A stretch of DNA of 64,000 bases. It comes from an uncultured Spartobacteria bacterium. Its GTDB lineage: Bacteria; Verrucomicrobiota; Verrucomicrobiia; Chthoniobacterales; JAATET01. Made by a program: the position numbers and the translations under genes. Position 1 is the stretch's first letter. Every line of letters starts with the position of its first letter. The stretch spans positions 248,001-312,000 of the forward strand of contig CALLUD010000006.1 of NCBI GenBank assembly GCA_938011325.1, written 5' to 3'. The notes under the pieces are model-generated. The model did no database searches. It was not told the origin of the DNA and saw only the letters and a program-made list of their open reading frames with translations. Positions 7,781-16,441 of the stretch are shown piece after piece.

Positions 7781-9550
7781 TCAAACTTTCGAGCGCGCCC
7801 TGCGACGATGCGCGACGACCATCGCGAGAAGCAGGGCGAGCGCGACAGCCCATTCGGCGGGCTCGGGAACCGCCACCACCACCCATGCGAGGCCGTAGGT
7901 TTCGCGAGGCGCGGCGCCGGGGAAATCGTAAATCATGCCGTCGTGGGTCACGCGCAGACCGTAGGAGCCGCCGGCGAGCACAAAGCGAAGATACTCGGAG
8001 TTGTTGTAGAGCGTGGCCGACCGGGCGACAGGATGATCGAATGCCCCACCCACGACAGCCCACACCTCGAGATTAAGATTCGCAAAGGAGCCGTAAAGCG
8101 CCTGTTCGGCGACCGCGTCGAAAACATCATTCACGAACCAGTTCAGCGAAACCGCCAGTTCGACCGGTCCGTCGAACGCAAGGTCGAAGAAATAGTCGTT
8201 CGATTCCGCGACGCCGATTTCACCGAGATCCCAACCCAGGCTCGCGATGACCCCGCCGCCGCTGCCGGGAACATCCGTCGTGCCAAACAGGTAGATCGCC
8301 ACGGACGTCTCGAGGTCCAGCCGCCCCGCCCCGGTTGCGTAGTCGAGCGCCTGGGTCGTCACCAGCACGCCCGACTCATCCAGTTGCTGCCCATTGTCCC
8401 AGCCGATCGTCTTCAACGCGCCCGCCTGAATCACCGACTTGATCACGCGCGTGTCGCGCGACTCCGGCTGATCGGCGAAATACGCGGGATTCTTCGAGAC
8501 ATCCTTCAGCAGCGCGACGCCACCGGCAACAACCGGAGCCGCGAAGCTCGTTCCCGATTGATTGAAGACGAAATAAAGATCCGTGGACGGATCGCCTTCG
8601 CCGACGAACTCAGCGAGCGAACCGGATTTTCCAAGATACGCCGCGAGGGCAAACTGTTCGCCCGGTGCCGCCACCGAAACCGCCGCGCGGGCGTCGGAAA
8701 TGGTCTCGCCGGTCGCGGGATTGAAAAAGTCCGAAGGCGCCGATGCCGTGAAGGTGGACGGGCGCAGAAATGGGATCGTGTCGTCACCGCCCCCCAGGGA
8801 GCCGACGGTAATGCCGTTGAACCCGGAGCCCGGACCGCCGGGACTCATCGTTGCTCCTCCATTGCCCGCCGACCGAACGAAGGTCACGGATGGGTTGTTG
8901 CCCGCGAGAGAATCAAGCACGCGCGTGAACTCATCCGTGCCGGCCGGATCATCATATCCCCAGCTGCTGTTGATCACATCCGGCTTCGTGCCAAGGCTCC
9001 CTTCGAAGAACGCCCGATACGGAACGAGCAGCGATTCCTTCGTGGCCTCAAACTCGCCGATCTTCTCCTCGTCGTGCTCGAATCGCGTCGCGATCGCTCC
9101 GGACCACAACGTGGCAAATGGAGCCATCCCCGCGCCGAGCAGCGACAGGTTGCCGTTTCCGAGGCTGCCGGTGCCTGCCAGCACGTGACCGACCATCGTC
9201 GCGTGATAATCGATCGCACCGAGCTCGGGAGACTCCGTCGGGTGCGGCGTGGCATTGATGAGAATCGACGGCGAGGATGGCAGGAGCAAACCGGTGCGAT
9301 CGAACACCTCATGCCCGCCCCACACATGTCCGGCTTCGACGTTTGCAATGACCGTGTTCTGGCCGAAATAGCCGGCGGAGTAAAAAATGCCGGCCCCGAC
9401 GAGGAAATTGACCGTCTCGATCGCATCCAGCGTCCCGTCGTAACTGCCGGCGAGAATGTCGTTGCGAAATCCTCCGGCACGCACAGGGGCGGCGGCCGTC
9501 AGCGCGGCCAGCACCACTGCAAACAACCGGCGGGAGGTGAGGCGACTCAT
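7781..9550 (-). CDS. PEP-CTERM subtilase-like (S8) secreted protein
   Basis: A 589-residue exported protein with a signal peptide (to about residue 25), a subtilisin-like domain and a C-terminal PEP-CTERM tag (VPEPAEWAVALALLLAMV then an Arg-rich tail). The tag directs exosortase-dependent sorting. H116 in YHATMVGHVLAG, N230 in VRSAGN and S335 in QSGTSFAAP match the catalytic histidine, oxyanion asparagine and serine. The expected aspartate is a glutamate, E72 in VIANVEAGHV, so activity is uncertain. After the protease region comes a beta-rich domain of about 180 residues. It starts 50 bp from the divergent gluQ gene, so the two share a promoter region. Confidence 0.85.
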   Translation of the reverse strand: MSRLTSRRLFAVVLAALTAAAPVRAGGFRNDILAGSYDGTLDAIETVNFLVGAGIFYSAGYFGQNTVIANVEAGHVWGGHEVFDRTGLLLPSSPSILINATPHPTESPELGAIDYHATMVGHVLAGTGSLGNGNLSLLGAGMAPFATLWSGAIATRFEHDEEKIGEFEATKESLLVPYRAFFEGSLGTKPDVINSSWGYDDPAGTDEFTRVLDSLAGNNPSVTFVRSAGNGGATMSPGGPGSGFNGITVGSLGGGDDTIPFLRPSTFTASAPSDFFNPATGETISDARAAVSVAAPGEQFALAAYLGKSGSLAEFVGEGDPSTDLYFVFNQSGTSFAAPVVAGGVALLKDVSKNPAYFADQPESRDTRVIKSVIQAGALKTIGWDNGQQLDESGVLVTTQALDYATGAGRLDLETSVAIYLFGTTDVPGSGGGVIASLGWDLGEIGVAESNDYFFDLAFDGPVELAVSLNWFVNDVFDAVAEQALYGSFANLNLEVWAVVGGAFDHPVARSATLYNNSEYLRFVLAGGSYGLRVTHDGMIYDFPGAAPRETYGLAWVVVAVPEPAEWAVALALLLAMVVAHRRRARSKV

Positions 9551-9600
9551 TGAAAAAGATTCGCCACTAATTGCACGGTTGCCAAAGCTTTCCACTCGAA

Positions 9601-10398
9601 ATGTGCTATCGCGGTCGTCTTGCTCCCACTCCCACGGGCCATCTGCACGCCGGTCACGCGGCGACGTTCCGGACGGTTCATCAACGGGCGCGCGAAGCCG
9701 GTGGAGAGTTGCTGCTGCGAATCGAGGACATCGACCCGCAGCGCTGCAAGGCGGAATTCGTGGATGCGTGCATCGAGGACCTGCAATGGCTCGGCATCAC
9801 CTGGGACGGACCGCCGATTTTTCAGAGCCGGCGCCGGCAGGTGTATCTGGACGCGTGGCGGGCGCTGCGTGACGGCGGGTTCATTTATCCCTCGAAGCAT
9901 TCCCGGCGCGACGTCGAGCAGGCCGCGCAGGCGCCGCATGAGGAAGAACCGGTCTTTCCGCCGGAGTGGCGCGTCCCGGTCGGGGAGGCTCTGAAATGGG
10001 AGTCCCCGGCGGGCATCAACTGGCGGTTTCGCGTTCCCGATGGCGAAACCGTAACTTTTCAAGATGGCCGTTGCGGCCCGATCTCGCGCGTGGCCGGAAA
10101 AGATTTCGGCGACTTCGTGGTCTGGCGTCGCGACGACGTGCCCGCCTACGAGCTGGCCGTGGTCGCCGACGACATCGCGATGGGAATCACGGAAGTCGTG
10201 CGTGGCGAGGATTTGCTCACGTCCACCGCGCGGCAACTGCTGCTCTATCGCGCACTCGGAGCGAAGGCGCCCGCGTTCTACCACTGCGCGCTCGTCCGCG
10301 ACGAACAGGGACGCCGGCTCGCCAAGCGTCACGCGTCGCTCTCGATCCGCGCGTTGCGGGAGGCCGGCAAATCTCCGGCCGAAATCATCGCCGCCTAG
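9601..10398 (+). CDS. gluQ: Glutamyl-Q tRNA(Asp) synthetase
   Basis: A 265-residue short paralogue of glutamyl-tRNA synthetase that attaches glutamate to the queuosine base of tRNA(Asp) rather than to a tRNA end. It has the class I signatures GRLAPTPTGHLHAGHA (HIGH-like) and RRLAKRHAS (KMSKS-like), the LLLRIEDIDPQRC segment and the VVRGEDLLTSTARQLLLYRALG region, but no anticodon-binding domain; that combination defines the family. The start at MCYRGRLAPTPTG was chosen, with an ATG ten codons upstream possible. The end overlaps the convergent pxpA gene by 4 bp. Confidence 0.9.
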   Translation: MCYRGRLAPTPTGHLHAGHAATFRTVHQRAREAGGELLLRIEDIDPQRCKAEFVDACIEDLQWLGITWDGPPIFQSRRRQVYLDAWRALRDGGFIYPSKHSRRDVEQAAQAPHEEEPVFPPEWRVPVGEALKWESPAGINWRFRVPDGETVTFQDGRCGPISRVAGKDFGDFVVWRRDDVPAYELAVVADDIAMGITEVVRGEDLLTSTARQLLLYRALGAKAPAFYHCALVRDEQGRRLAKRHASLSIRALREAGKSPAEIIAA

Positions 10399-11099
10399 CC
10401 AAGCACCCCCCGAACGGCGCGGGCAATCGCCACCGAGCCGGGAGAATCGGAGTGCACGCAGATTGTGCCGGCCTCCACACGGATCGACTGTCCGTTCCGG
10501 GCCTCGATGGAGCCGGCATCACGCAAGGTGCTGACGCGTTCGGCGACGGCGACTGGCGATGCAATCAAGTCCCCGGGCTCTCCACGGGGGACCAGCCTGC
10601 CGTCCGGCAGATATCCCCGTTCGGCAAACGCCTCGTCCAGCGCGCGCATGCCGGCGGCTCGTGCGCGCCGGACGACACGCCCTCCGGCGAAACCGACGAG
10701 GACGAGCCTCGGAAACCACGCTCTCACAAACGCAACATAGCGCCGCGCGAGATCCTCCGAGTTTTCGACCGCGTGATACAGGGCGCCGTGCAATTTCACA
10801 TGATGCAGTTTCGCGCCGCATGCCTTGCAGACTGCCGCGAGAGCGCTGATTTGCTGAAGCAGAAGTGCCTCCAGCCGGTCGCCGTCGAGTGCGAGTGCGC
10901 CGCGCCCGAAATCCGCCGCCACTCCCGGATGCGCCCCGATCGCGACGGAATGCTCCCGCGCAAGTCGCACCGTCCGCTCCATGCTGGCCACGCTGCCGGC
11001 ATGGCCGCCGCACGCGATGTTCGCGAGATCGATCAGCCGCATGAGAGCGCGCGTGCGCGCCACGGGTTCGCCCTCGCCAAGGTCCGCGTTGAGAAGCAT
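10395..11099 (-). CDS. pxpA: 5-oxoprolinase subunit A (LamB/YcsF family)
   Basis: A 234-residue protein, the third gene of the pxpBCA set. PxpABC opens 5-oxoproline (pyroglutamate) to glutamate with ATP, clearing a by-product of damaged glutamine and glutathione. The family start MLLNADLGEG is intact, followed by IANIACGGHAGS, SVAIGAHPGVAADFGRG and VKLHGALYH, then AFAERGYLPDGRLVPRGEPG, and the end motif TICVHSDSPGSVAIARAVR. The ATG directly before LLNADLGEG was preferred; an ATG nine codons earlier is possible. It lies about 50 bp downstream of pxpC in one transcription unit. Confidence 0.93.
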   Translation of the reverse strand: MLLNADLGEGEPVARTRALMRLIDLANIACGGHAGSVASMERTVRLAREHSVAIGAHPGVAADFGRGALALDGDRLEALLLQQISALAAVCKACGAKLHHVKLHGALYHAVENSEDLARRYVAFVRAWFPRLVLVGFAGGRVVRRARAAGMRALDEAFAERGYLPDGRLVPRGEPGDLIASPVAVAERVSTLRDAGSIEARNGQSIRVEAGTICVHSDSPGSVAIARAVRGVLG

Positions 11100-11152
11100 G
11101 CGAGTCGCCACGGAACTAGAAAGCATACATCGCGCGACTCCCTCAAACCTCT

Positions 11153-12004
11153 TCACTCCATCAACGCCATTCGAAACTTCACGCCAGGCCGGCATTGCGC
11201 GAGCCACGTGAGCGAATCGGGATCGACAATGGCGATCTTCGGGTAACCGCCCACCGTCGGGCCGTCCCGCATCGTGACGATCGGCTGGCCATTCGGCGGC
11301 ACCTGGATCGAGCCGACCACCACCGGCTCGCTCTGCATCTCGGCCGCAGGCGGATTCATGCGCGCCCCCTCGAGGCGATAGCCGACACGGTCACTGCGAT
11401 TCGAAACCTCCCAATCGGCCGCGAAAAAGCCTGCATGCTCGACGTGCTCGAACCAGTCCCATTGCGGCCCCCGCCACACGCGGATCAACGGCATTTCCTC
11501 GTAGCTCCGCCGATCTCCCGGATACACCCACGCCTCATCCAGTCCTCGCGCGTGAGGCGCATCGCCGGCCTGCAGCCGGTCTCCCGGGCGCAGCTCGCGG
11601 CCGATGCCTCCCCGCGCATACGTGCTCGCGCTGCCAAGAATCACCGGCGCCTGAAAGCCACTCTCGACGGCGACATACGTCCAGAGGCCGTTTCGCGAAT
11701 ACGGAAAACGAAGCACATCGCCCGGCCGGAGCCGACGCGCATGCCATGCCGGAATCATCGCCCCCGCCTCCGCGCCGGTGACCGCAAACCGCCGCGGTTC
11801 CAGCACCCGCAGCTCCGCGCCCTGCATGAGCAGTTCGAGCACGGGCGCCGTTTCCGGATTTCCCACGAGGCGGTTCGCCCACATTGCGGCGTGCGGGTCC
11901 ATCACGCCGCTCGGTGGCACGCCGAAGCGCTTCCAGCCATGGCGGCCCTGATCCTGGACCGACACCCCCAGCCCGGTTCGCAAAATCTCCACGACGTCGC
12001 TCAT
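11153..12004 (-). CDS. pxpC: 5-oxoprolinase subunit C (biotin-dependent carboxyltransferase/KipA family)
   Basis: A 283-residue subunit of the ATP-dependent 5-oxoprolinase. It begins with MSDVVEILRTGLGVSVQDQGRHG and the GVPPSGVMDPHAAMWANRLVGN block shared by PxpC and the C-terminal part of urea amidolyase, and ends with VPPNGQPIVTMRDGPTVGGYPKIA, a strongly conserved signature. Its ATG overlaps the pxpB stop by ATGA, so translation is probably coupled. The longer open frame upstream is only an out-of-frame copy of pxpB. Older annotations call this family KipA or allophanate hydrolase subunit 2, but the pxpA neighbour makes the 5-oxoprolinase role most likely. Confidence 0.93.
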   Translation of the reverse strand: MSDVVEILRTGLGVSVQDQGRHGWKRFGVPPSGVMDPHAAMWANRLVGNPETAPVLELLMQGAELRVLEPRRFAVTGAEAGAMIPAWHARRLRPGDVLRFPYSRNGLWTYVAVESGFQAPVILGSASTYARGGIGRELRPGDRLQAGDAPHARGLDEAWVYPGDRRSYEEMPLIRVWRGPQWDWFEHVEHAGFFAADWEVSNRSDRVGYRLEGARMNPPAAEMQSEPVVVGSIQVPPNGQPIVTMRDGPTVGGYPKIAIVDPDSLTWLAQCRPGVKFRMALME

Positions 12005-12636
12005 TTCACCGGGATGAATTTCACGCGGTCCCCGGGTCGCAGAAGAAACATCGCCATGTCGTCCGGCTCCCTCCGATTCAGGTCGAACAACCGCACCGTC
12101 GTATTCCCGATGATGTTCCAGCCACCGGGGCTCTCCACACTGTAGATGCCCGTGTGGGCGCCACCGATCGCCACCGATCCCGTCGGCACCCGCGGGCGCG
12201 GATTCGCCCGACGCGGCGTGTGCAATTTCGGATCGAGTCCCGTGAGGTAGGGAAATCCCGGGGAAAAACCCAGCAACGCCACCTCGTAGATCGGTGCCGC
12301 GTGCCGCTCCACTACTTCGCTGATGCTCAGCCCATGCCGGTCCGCCAACTCGCCGAGGTCCGGCCCGTCGTAATAAACGGGAATCTCGTGCAGGGTGGAT
12401 TCCCCCGCCTCCGACAGCGGAAGCGCCGCAAATCGTTCCGCCCACTGCCCGGGATGGAAGGCGGCACCGGGCGGAAACTCCACGAGCACCTTGTCGAAGG
12501 CGATCGAGAAATCGAGCACGCCATCCGCCGATTCGAGAAATCGCTGGATCGCCCGCATTCGCAGGCGCGTCGAAGCCTCATCCGGCCCGTCCACCTGGAA
12601 GAGCACCGCTCGAGGTCCGCAACGTGTCCACCTCAT
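12001..12636 (-). CDS. pxpB: 5-oxoprolinase subunit B (KipI family)
   Basis: A 211-residue KipI/allophanate hydrolase subunit 1-type protein, first gene of the pxpBCA operon. Diagnostic stretches are IPVYYDGPDLGELADRHGLS, YEVALLGFSPGFPYLTGLDP and the C-terminal PTGSVAIGGAHTGIYSVESPGGWNIIG, with the final RPGDRVKFIPV. The start MRWTRCGPRAVLFQV fits the family; an ATG 12 codons upstream is also open. The divergent peroxiredoxin gene starts only about 60 bp away, so one short region carries both promoters. PxpB and PxpC form the catalytic complex with PxpA. Confidence 0.92.
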   Translation of the reverse strand: MRWTRCGPRAVLFQVDGPDEASTRLRMRAIQRFLESADGVLDFSIAFDKVLVEFPPGAAFHPGQWAERFAALPLSEAGESTLHEIPVYYDGPDLGELADRHGLSISEVVERHAAPIYEVALLGFSPGFPYLTGLDPKLHTPRRANPRPRVPTGSVAIGGAHTGIYSVESPGGWNIIGNTTVRLFDLNRREPDDMAMFLLRPGDRVKFIPVK

Positions 12637-12698
12637 TTTCGCAAGCAAATCAAAAAGCCCTTGCGAGACCAATCATTCCCTCTTTAGCTCATCATATC

Positions 12699-13178
12699 AT
12701 GGCTCTCCCACCAGGAACCCAGGCGCCCGACTTCACCCTCAAGACGATGACATCCGACGGCCTCGCCGACCTGACGTTGAGCGAGGCGTTCGGCAAGGCA
12801 AACACCGTGTTGCTGTTCTTCCCGGCGGCCTTCACGAGCGTGTGCACGAAGGAATTCTGCGATACGACGGCCGACCTGTGGCGCTACGAGGAACTGAGCG
12901 CGAGAGTCATCGGCATCAGTGTCGATACGCCATTCGCCCAGGCGGAATGGGCAAAGAAGGAAGGTATCACCGTCCCGCTCGTCAGCGATCTGAACAAGGA
13001 GGTCACGCGGAAATACGACGTCCTGTTCCCCAACCTCGCCGGCGTGGGAGACGCTTCCGCGCGTGCAGCGTTCGTCATCGACAAGTCGGGAATGATCGTC
13101 CACAGCGAGCAGACCGCGACCAACAAGGACATGCCGGATTTCGACAAGGTCCTCGCAGCGCTCCAGAGCCTTAAATAA
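12699..13178 (+). CDS. Peroxiredoxin (AhpC/TSA family, Bcp/AhpE type)
   Basis: A 159-residue thiol peroxidase that reduces hydrogen or organic peroxides in the cytoplasm. The peroxidatic cysteine is C49 in FFPAAFTSVCTKEFC, and C54, five residues later, is placed as in two-cysteine Bcp enzymes. The fold signatures GTQAPDFTL, VIGISVDTPFAQAEWAKKEG and VPLVSDLN follow in order. The start MALPPGTQAPDF is standard; the 25-codon upstream extension overlaps pxpB and is unlikely. The gene ends 9 bp from the convergent transpeptidase-like gene. Confidence 0.92.
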   Translation: MALPPGTQAPDFTLKTMTSDGLADLTLSEAFGKANTVLLFFPAAFTSVCTKEFCDTTADLWRYEELSARVIGISVDTPFAQAEWAKKEGITVPLVSDLNKEVTRKYDVLFPNLAGVGDASARAAFVIDKSGMIVHSEQTATNKDMPDFDKVLAALQSLK

Positions 13179-13187
13179 GGAAGCCCC

Positions 13188-14600
13188 TCAACGGGCGGCC
13201 TGCTCGATCTGATCGATCGGCTCAAAACTTCCCGGCGCTGCTGAGAACGCGGCAAGCGGCGGGGCATCGCGCGTGGTGATTTCCCGCAGGATGTTCGCGG
13301 CCAGCGGCGCGGCGACTCCACCGCCGGACCTTCCTCCCTGCGCAAGAACGGCAATCGCATATTCGGGCTTGTCGTAAGGCGCGAAGCCGGCAAAGAGGAC
13401 GTGGTTGTCCCTCACGCGGCTTCCGTCCGATGCGACACGCCAGTATTGCGCCGTGCCCGTTTTTCCGGCAACGGGGAGGTCAGGAATGGATGCCTTTCGC
13501 GCGGTGCCGGCAGTTTCGTTCACGACCCGCCACAATCCACGACGCACCCGTTCGATTCCCTTCGCGTCAATGCCTTGCTCAGAGAGGACCGATCGCACTC
13601 TGGTCGGCTCCACGTGGTCCGCGGCTCCCGACTCCTTCACCACTCGATGAACAAGTCGCGGAACATGCGACGTCCCGCCATTCGCGATCGTCGCCGCGAC
13701 CGAGGCGAGCTGCAGCGGGGTGACAAGCACCTGGCCCTGGCCGATCGCGACGTTTGCGGTCAGAGCCGGCCGCCACGTTTCCTGCGGATCGGTTTTTGCG
13801 AGGTGAGCGGGGCCGTCGAGGATTCCCGATTGCTCCCCGGCAAGCGGAATGCCGGTTTTTTGGCCGATTCCCAGCATTTCACCGACGGCCTCCATTTGAT
13901 CCATGCCCGCAGCGTCCGCGTATTGATAAAAGAACGGGCCGCAAGAGACCTCCATCGCCTGCTCGAGGTCGGGTGTTCCGTGGCTGCCCTTTCCGGAAAT
14001 CCAGCACTTCATAAAACGGTCACCGAAGCTGACGCCACCGTTGCAGTCGAAACGCTGATCGTCGATTCCCGCGCGCATACCCGCAAGGGCGGTCACCAAC
14101 TTGTAGGTCGCGCCGGGGATGTATGCGTTGATCGCCCGGTTCAGCAGCGGTTCCGTCTCGTCGCCCTCCAGCGCCGCGACGTCCGGTGAATTGGGATCAA
14201 ACGACGGCACCGATGCCATCGCGAGGATGTCACCGTTCTTTGAATCGAGCACGACCGCGGCACCGCGCCCGACCTTGCGCAACGCCCGCTCCGCCGCCGC
14301 CTGCACCCGCGCGTCGAGCGTGAGATAAACGACCTCTCCCGGTTTCGGCAGCACCTTTGGATCGAGCCCGTGAAGCACCTGCGCCGCAAAGGCGCCCAGC
14401 GGGTAGCTTCCCTTCAACGTCCCGTCCGCATCCCTCCGAAACTCCGCGAGCAGCACGCCGTTGCGATCAACGAGCTTGCCGACATCGGGATCGGGGGGCA
14501 TGGGCGTTCCCCGGGCGACACCCATCGAAGTGCATAGGAAAAACCACGCGGCAACGGCTCCGAGGAAACCGCATTTCCGCTTTACCGAGGAATGGAACAT
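13188..14600 (-). CDS. Penicillin-binding-protein-like transpeptidase domain protein lacking the catalytic serine
   Basis: A 470-residue exported protein related to PBP2/FtsI transpeptidases, with a signal or anchor segment at about residues 11-30 and no dimerisation domain. The SxxK motif reads IPGATYK, so the acylated serine is alanine (A164, codon GCG) while K167 remains. The SxN motif reads SCG (219-221), lacking the Asn/Asp. The KTG motif is intact (380-382, VAGKTGTAQ). If the sequence is right it cannot form an acyl-enzyme and would act as a pseudo-enzyme, a scaffold or a sensor of muropeptides or beta-lactams. It lies 93 bp downstream of the ABC operon on the same strand. Confidence 0.85.
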   Translation of the reverse strand: MFHSSVKRKCGFLGAVAAWFFLCTSMGVARGTPMPPDPDVGKLVDRNGVLLAEFRRDADGTLKGSYPLGAFAAQVLHGLDPKVLPKPGEVVYLTLDARVQAAAERALRKVGRGAAVVLDSKNGDILAMASVPSFDPNSPDVAALEGDETEPLLNRAINAYIPGATYKLVTALAGMRAGIDDQRFDCNGGVSFGDRFMKCWISGKGSHGTPDLEQAMEVSCGPFFYQYADAAGMDQMEAVGEMLGIGQKTGIPLAGEQSGILDGPAHLAKTDPQETWRPALTANVAIGQGQVLVTPLQLASVAATIANGGTSHVPRLVHRVVKESGAADHVEPTRVRSVLSEQGIDAKGIERVRRGLWRVVNETAGTARKASIPDLPVAGKTGTAQYWRVASDGSRVRDNHVLFAGFAPYDKPEYAIAVLAQGGRSGGGVAAPLAANILREITTRDAPPLAAFSAAPGSFEPIDQIEQAAR

Positions 14601-14693
14601 GGCGCCCACCGCTTCGTAATTCGTGCTCCGCGAGCATAACCACCCCGGCCGAAGTCTCAAATGCAAAGACCCGGCACGGCCTCGGAAAGACCG

Positions 14694-15515
14694 TCAGGCG
14701 TAGCTGTTGCGCAGCAGTTCGGCGGCGCGTTCGTCGAGGAGCTCGCGGCGGCGGATTTCGTGGAAGCGGTCGACGAGATCCTCGGGGCGAAGCCGCGATT
14801 TTGCCGGACCGGAAAAATCGTGCGCAACCTGGCCGCGGTGCAACATGACGATCCGGTCGCCCAGACTCACCGCCTGCTGCATCGAGTGGGTGACCATCAG
14901 TGCGGTCAACTTCTCCCGCTTCACCACCTCTTCGGTGAGCTGAATCACCTGATCCGCGCTCTTCGGATCGAGCGCCGCCGTGTGCTCGTCGAGCAAAAGC
15001 AACTTCGGCTTCCGCCAGGTCGCCATGAGCAGGGTGAGCGCCTGTCGCTGACCACCGGAGAGCGAGCCAATCGCATTGTCGAGCCGGTCTTCGAGTCCCA
15101 TGCGCAGCGTCGCGATACGATCGCGCAGCTCCTTCATCAGGCTCCGGTTCAACGCCCAACCCAACCCTCGAAATTCGCCCCGCCTCGCGGCGAGCGCGAA
15201 GTTTTCGGCAATCGACAGATTCGGGGAGGTTCCGCTGAACGGATTCTGAAACACGCGTCCGATCAGTTTCGCGCGCCGGTGCTCCGGCCATCTCGTGATG
15301 TCGGCACCGTTGAGTTCGATGGAACCACGATCGACGAAGAACGAGCCTGCCACGGCATTGAGGAGCGTGGACTTGCCGGAGCCGTTCATTCCGAGAAGTT
15401 GAACAAACGAGCCGTCCGAGACCTCGAGATTTACGCCCTGGAGCGCCCGCACCTCGTTGACGGTGTCGGGGTTGAACGTCTTTCGAAGTCCCTTTAGCGA
15501 AAGCATGGCGGTCAT
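14694..15515 (-). CDS. ABC transporter ATP-binding protein
   Basis: A 273-residue nucleotide-binding subunit. It shows Walker A (GMNGSGKST), the Q-loop RVFQNPFSG, the signature LSGGQRQALT, Walker B LLLLDEHTAALDP and the H-loop MVTHSMQQA. It overlaps the permease stop by ATGA; the ATG four codons in is a second possibility. It pairs with the permease and the double substrate-binding protein in the same operon. This set belongs to the ABC_sub_bind group sometimes annotated as tryptophan/tyrosine or nucleoside-like transporters; the solute here is unknown. The C-terminal ~30 residues are charged and helical. Confidence 0.92.
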   Translation of the reverse strand: MTAMLSLKGLRKTFNPDTVNEVRALQGVNLEVSDGSFVQLLGMNGSGKSTLLNAVAGSFFVDRGSIELNGADITRWPEHRRAKLIGRVFQNPFSGTSPNLSIAENFALAARRGEFRGLGWALNRSLMKELRDRIATLRMGLEDRLDNAIGSLSGGQRQALTLLMATWRKPKLLLLDEHTAALDPKSADQVIQLTEEVVKREKLTALMVTHSMQQAVSLGDRIVMLHRGQVAHDFSGPAKSRLRPEDLVDRFHEIRRRELLDERAAELLRNSYA

Positions 15516-16441
15516 TTGACAGCGAGCCCCCTGCGCAGCCTTCCGGCGAGTCCGGGCAGGACCAGCGCCGCGAAGACGAAGACGGCGGTGATGAGTTTGA
15601 GATCGTTCGGATTCAAGCCCCAGCGCAGCGCGATCGCCACGAGCAGGCGGAAGAGCACCGAACCAAAAATCGCGCCGACGAGAGTGAGGCCGAGACTTCG
15701 CGTGCCGCCAGTGAGCGCCTCGCCGATGATCACACTCGCCAGACCCCACACGACCATGCCGATGCCCATCTGCGCGTCGGCGAAGCCCTGGTATTGCGCG
15801 AAGAGCGCACCGGAAAGCGCGATCAGGCCGTTCGCGGTGGCGAGGCCGAAGATGCGATAGAGTTCCACATTGGCACCGAGGGCGCGGACCATCTGCGCGT
15901 TGTCACCGGTCGCCCGCATGGCTGTTCCAACTTCGGTGCGGAAAAACCACAACACGATCACCGCCGCCACGGCGGCGGCGATCAGCGCGGCCAGAAGAAG
16001 GGCGAGGTCCGCCGGCGAAACCATCCAGCCGAGAAGGTTGATGCGCTCGGAGCCAAACACCGCGGTGCCGAAATCGCTCACCATGCTGCCAAGCGTGCGA
16101 TTGCTCAGCAGCGGGATGTTACTGCGACCCATCACGCGCAGGTTGATCGAGTAGAGCGCCGTCATCACGAGGATGCCCGAGAGCAATGCGTCGATCTTGA
16201 ACTGGGTGTGCAGCACACCGGTGGTCGCGCCGGCAACGAATCCAGCCACCGTGGCGACAAGCGTGGCGGTGACGGGGTCCACGCCATTCACGATCAGCGT
16301 TGCGGCAACAGCGGCGCCGAGCGTGATCGAGCCGTCGGTCGTGATGTCGGGCACCGAGAAGATGCGAAAGGAAATCATCACCCCCATCGCGAGCAGCGAC
16401 AGGATCAATCCAATCGTGAGAGCACCGAGGAGAAGAGTCAT
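15512..16441 (-). CDS. ABC transporter permease (BPD_transp_2 / LivH-like)
   Basis: A 309-residue integral membrane protein with about eight to nine hydrophobic helices, related to branched-chain amino-acid/sugar-type permeases found with ABC_sub_bind proteins. Motifs include FRIFSVPDITTDGSITLGAA near the start, which in this subgroup reads PDI/LTxDGS, and LALIALSGALFAQYQGFADAQMGIGMVVWGLASVIIGEAL-type sequence in the second half. It sits between the STAS gene (ATG overlapping that gene's stop by 4 bp) and the ATPase gene (another 4-bp overlap), so all are translationally coupled. It should form the pore of an importer. Confidence 0.9.
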   Translation of the reverse strand: MTLLLGALTIGLILSLLAMGVMISFRIFSVPDITTDGSITLGAAVAATLIVNGVDPVTATLVATVAGFVAGATTGVLHTQFKIDALLSGILVMTALYSINLRVMGRSNIPLLSNRTLGSMVSDFGTAVFGSERINLLGWMVSPADLALLLAALIAAAVAAVIVLWFFRTEVGTAMRATGDNAQMVRALGANVELYRIFGLATANGLIALSGALFAQYQGFADAQMGIGMVVWGLASVIIGEALTGGTRSLGLTLVGAIFGSVLFRLLVAIALRWGLNPNDLKLITAVFVFAALVLPGLAGRLRRGLAVK

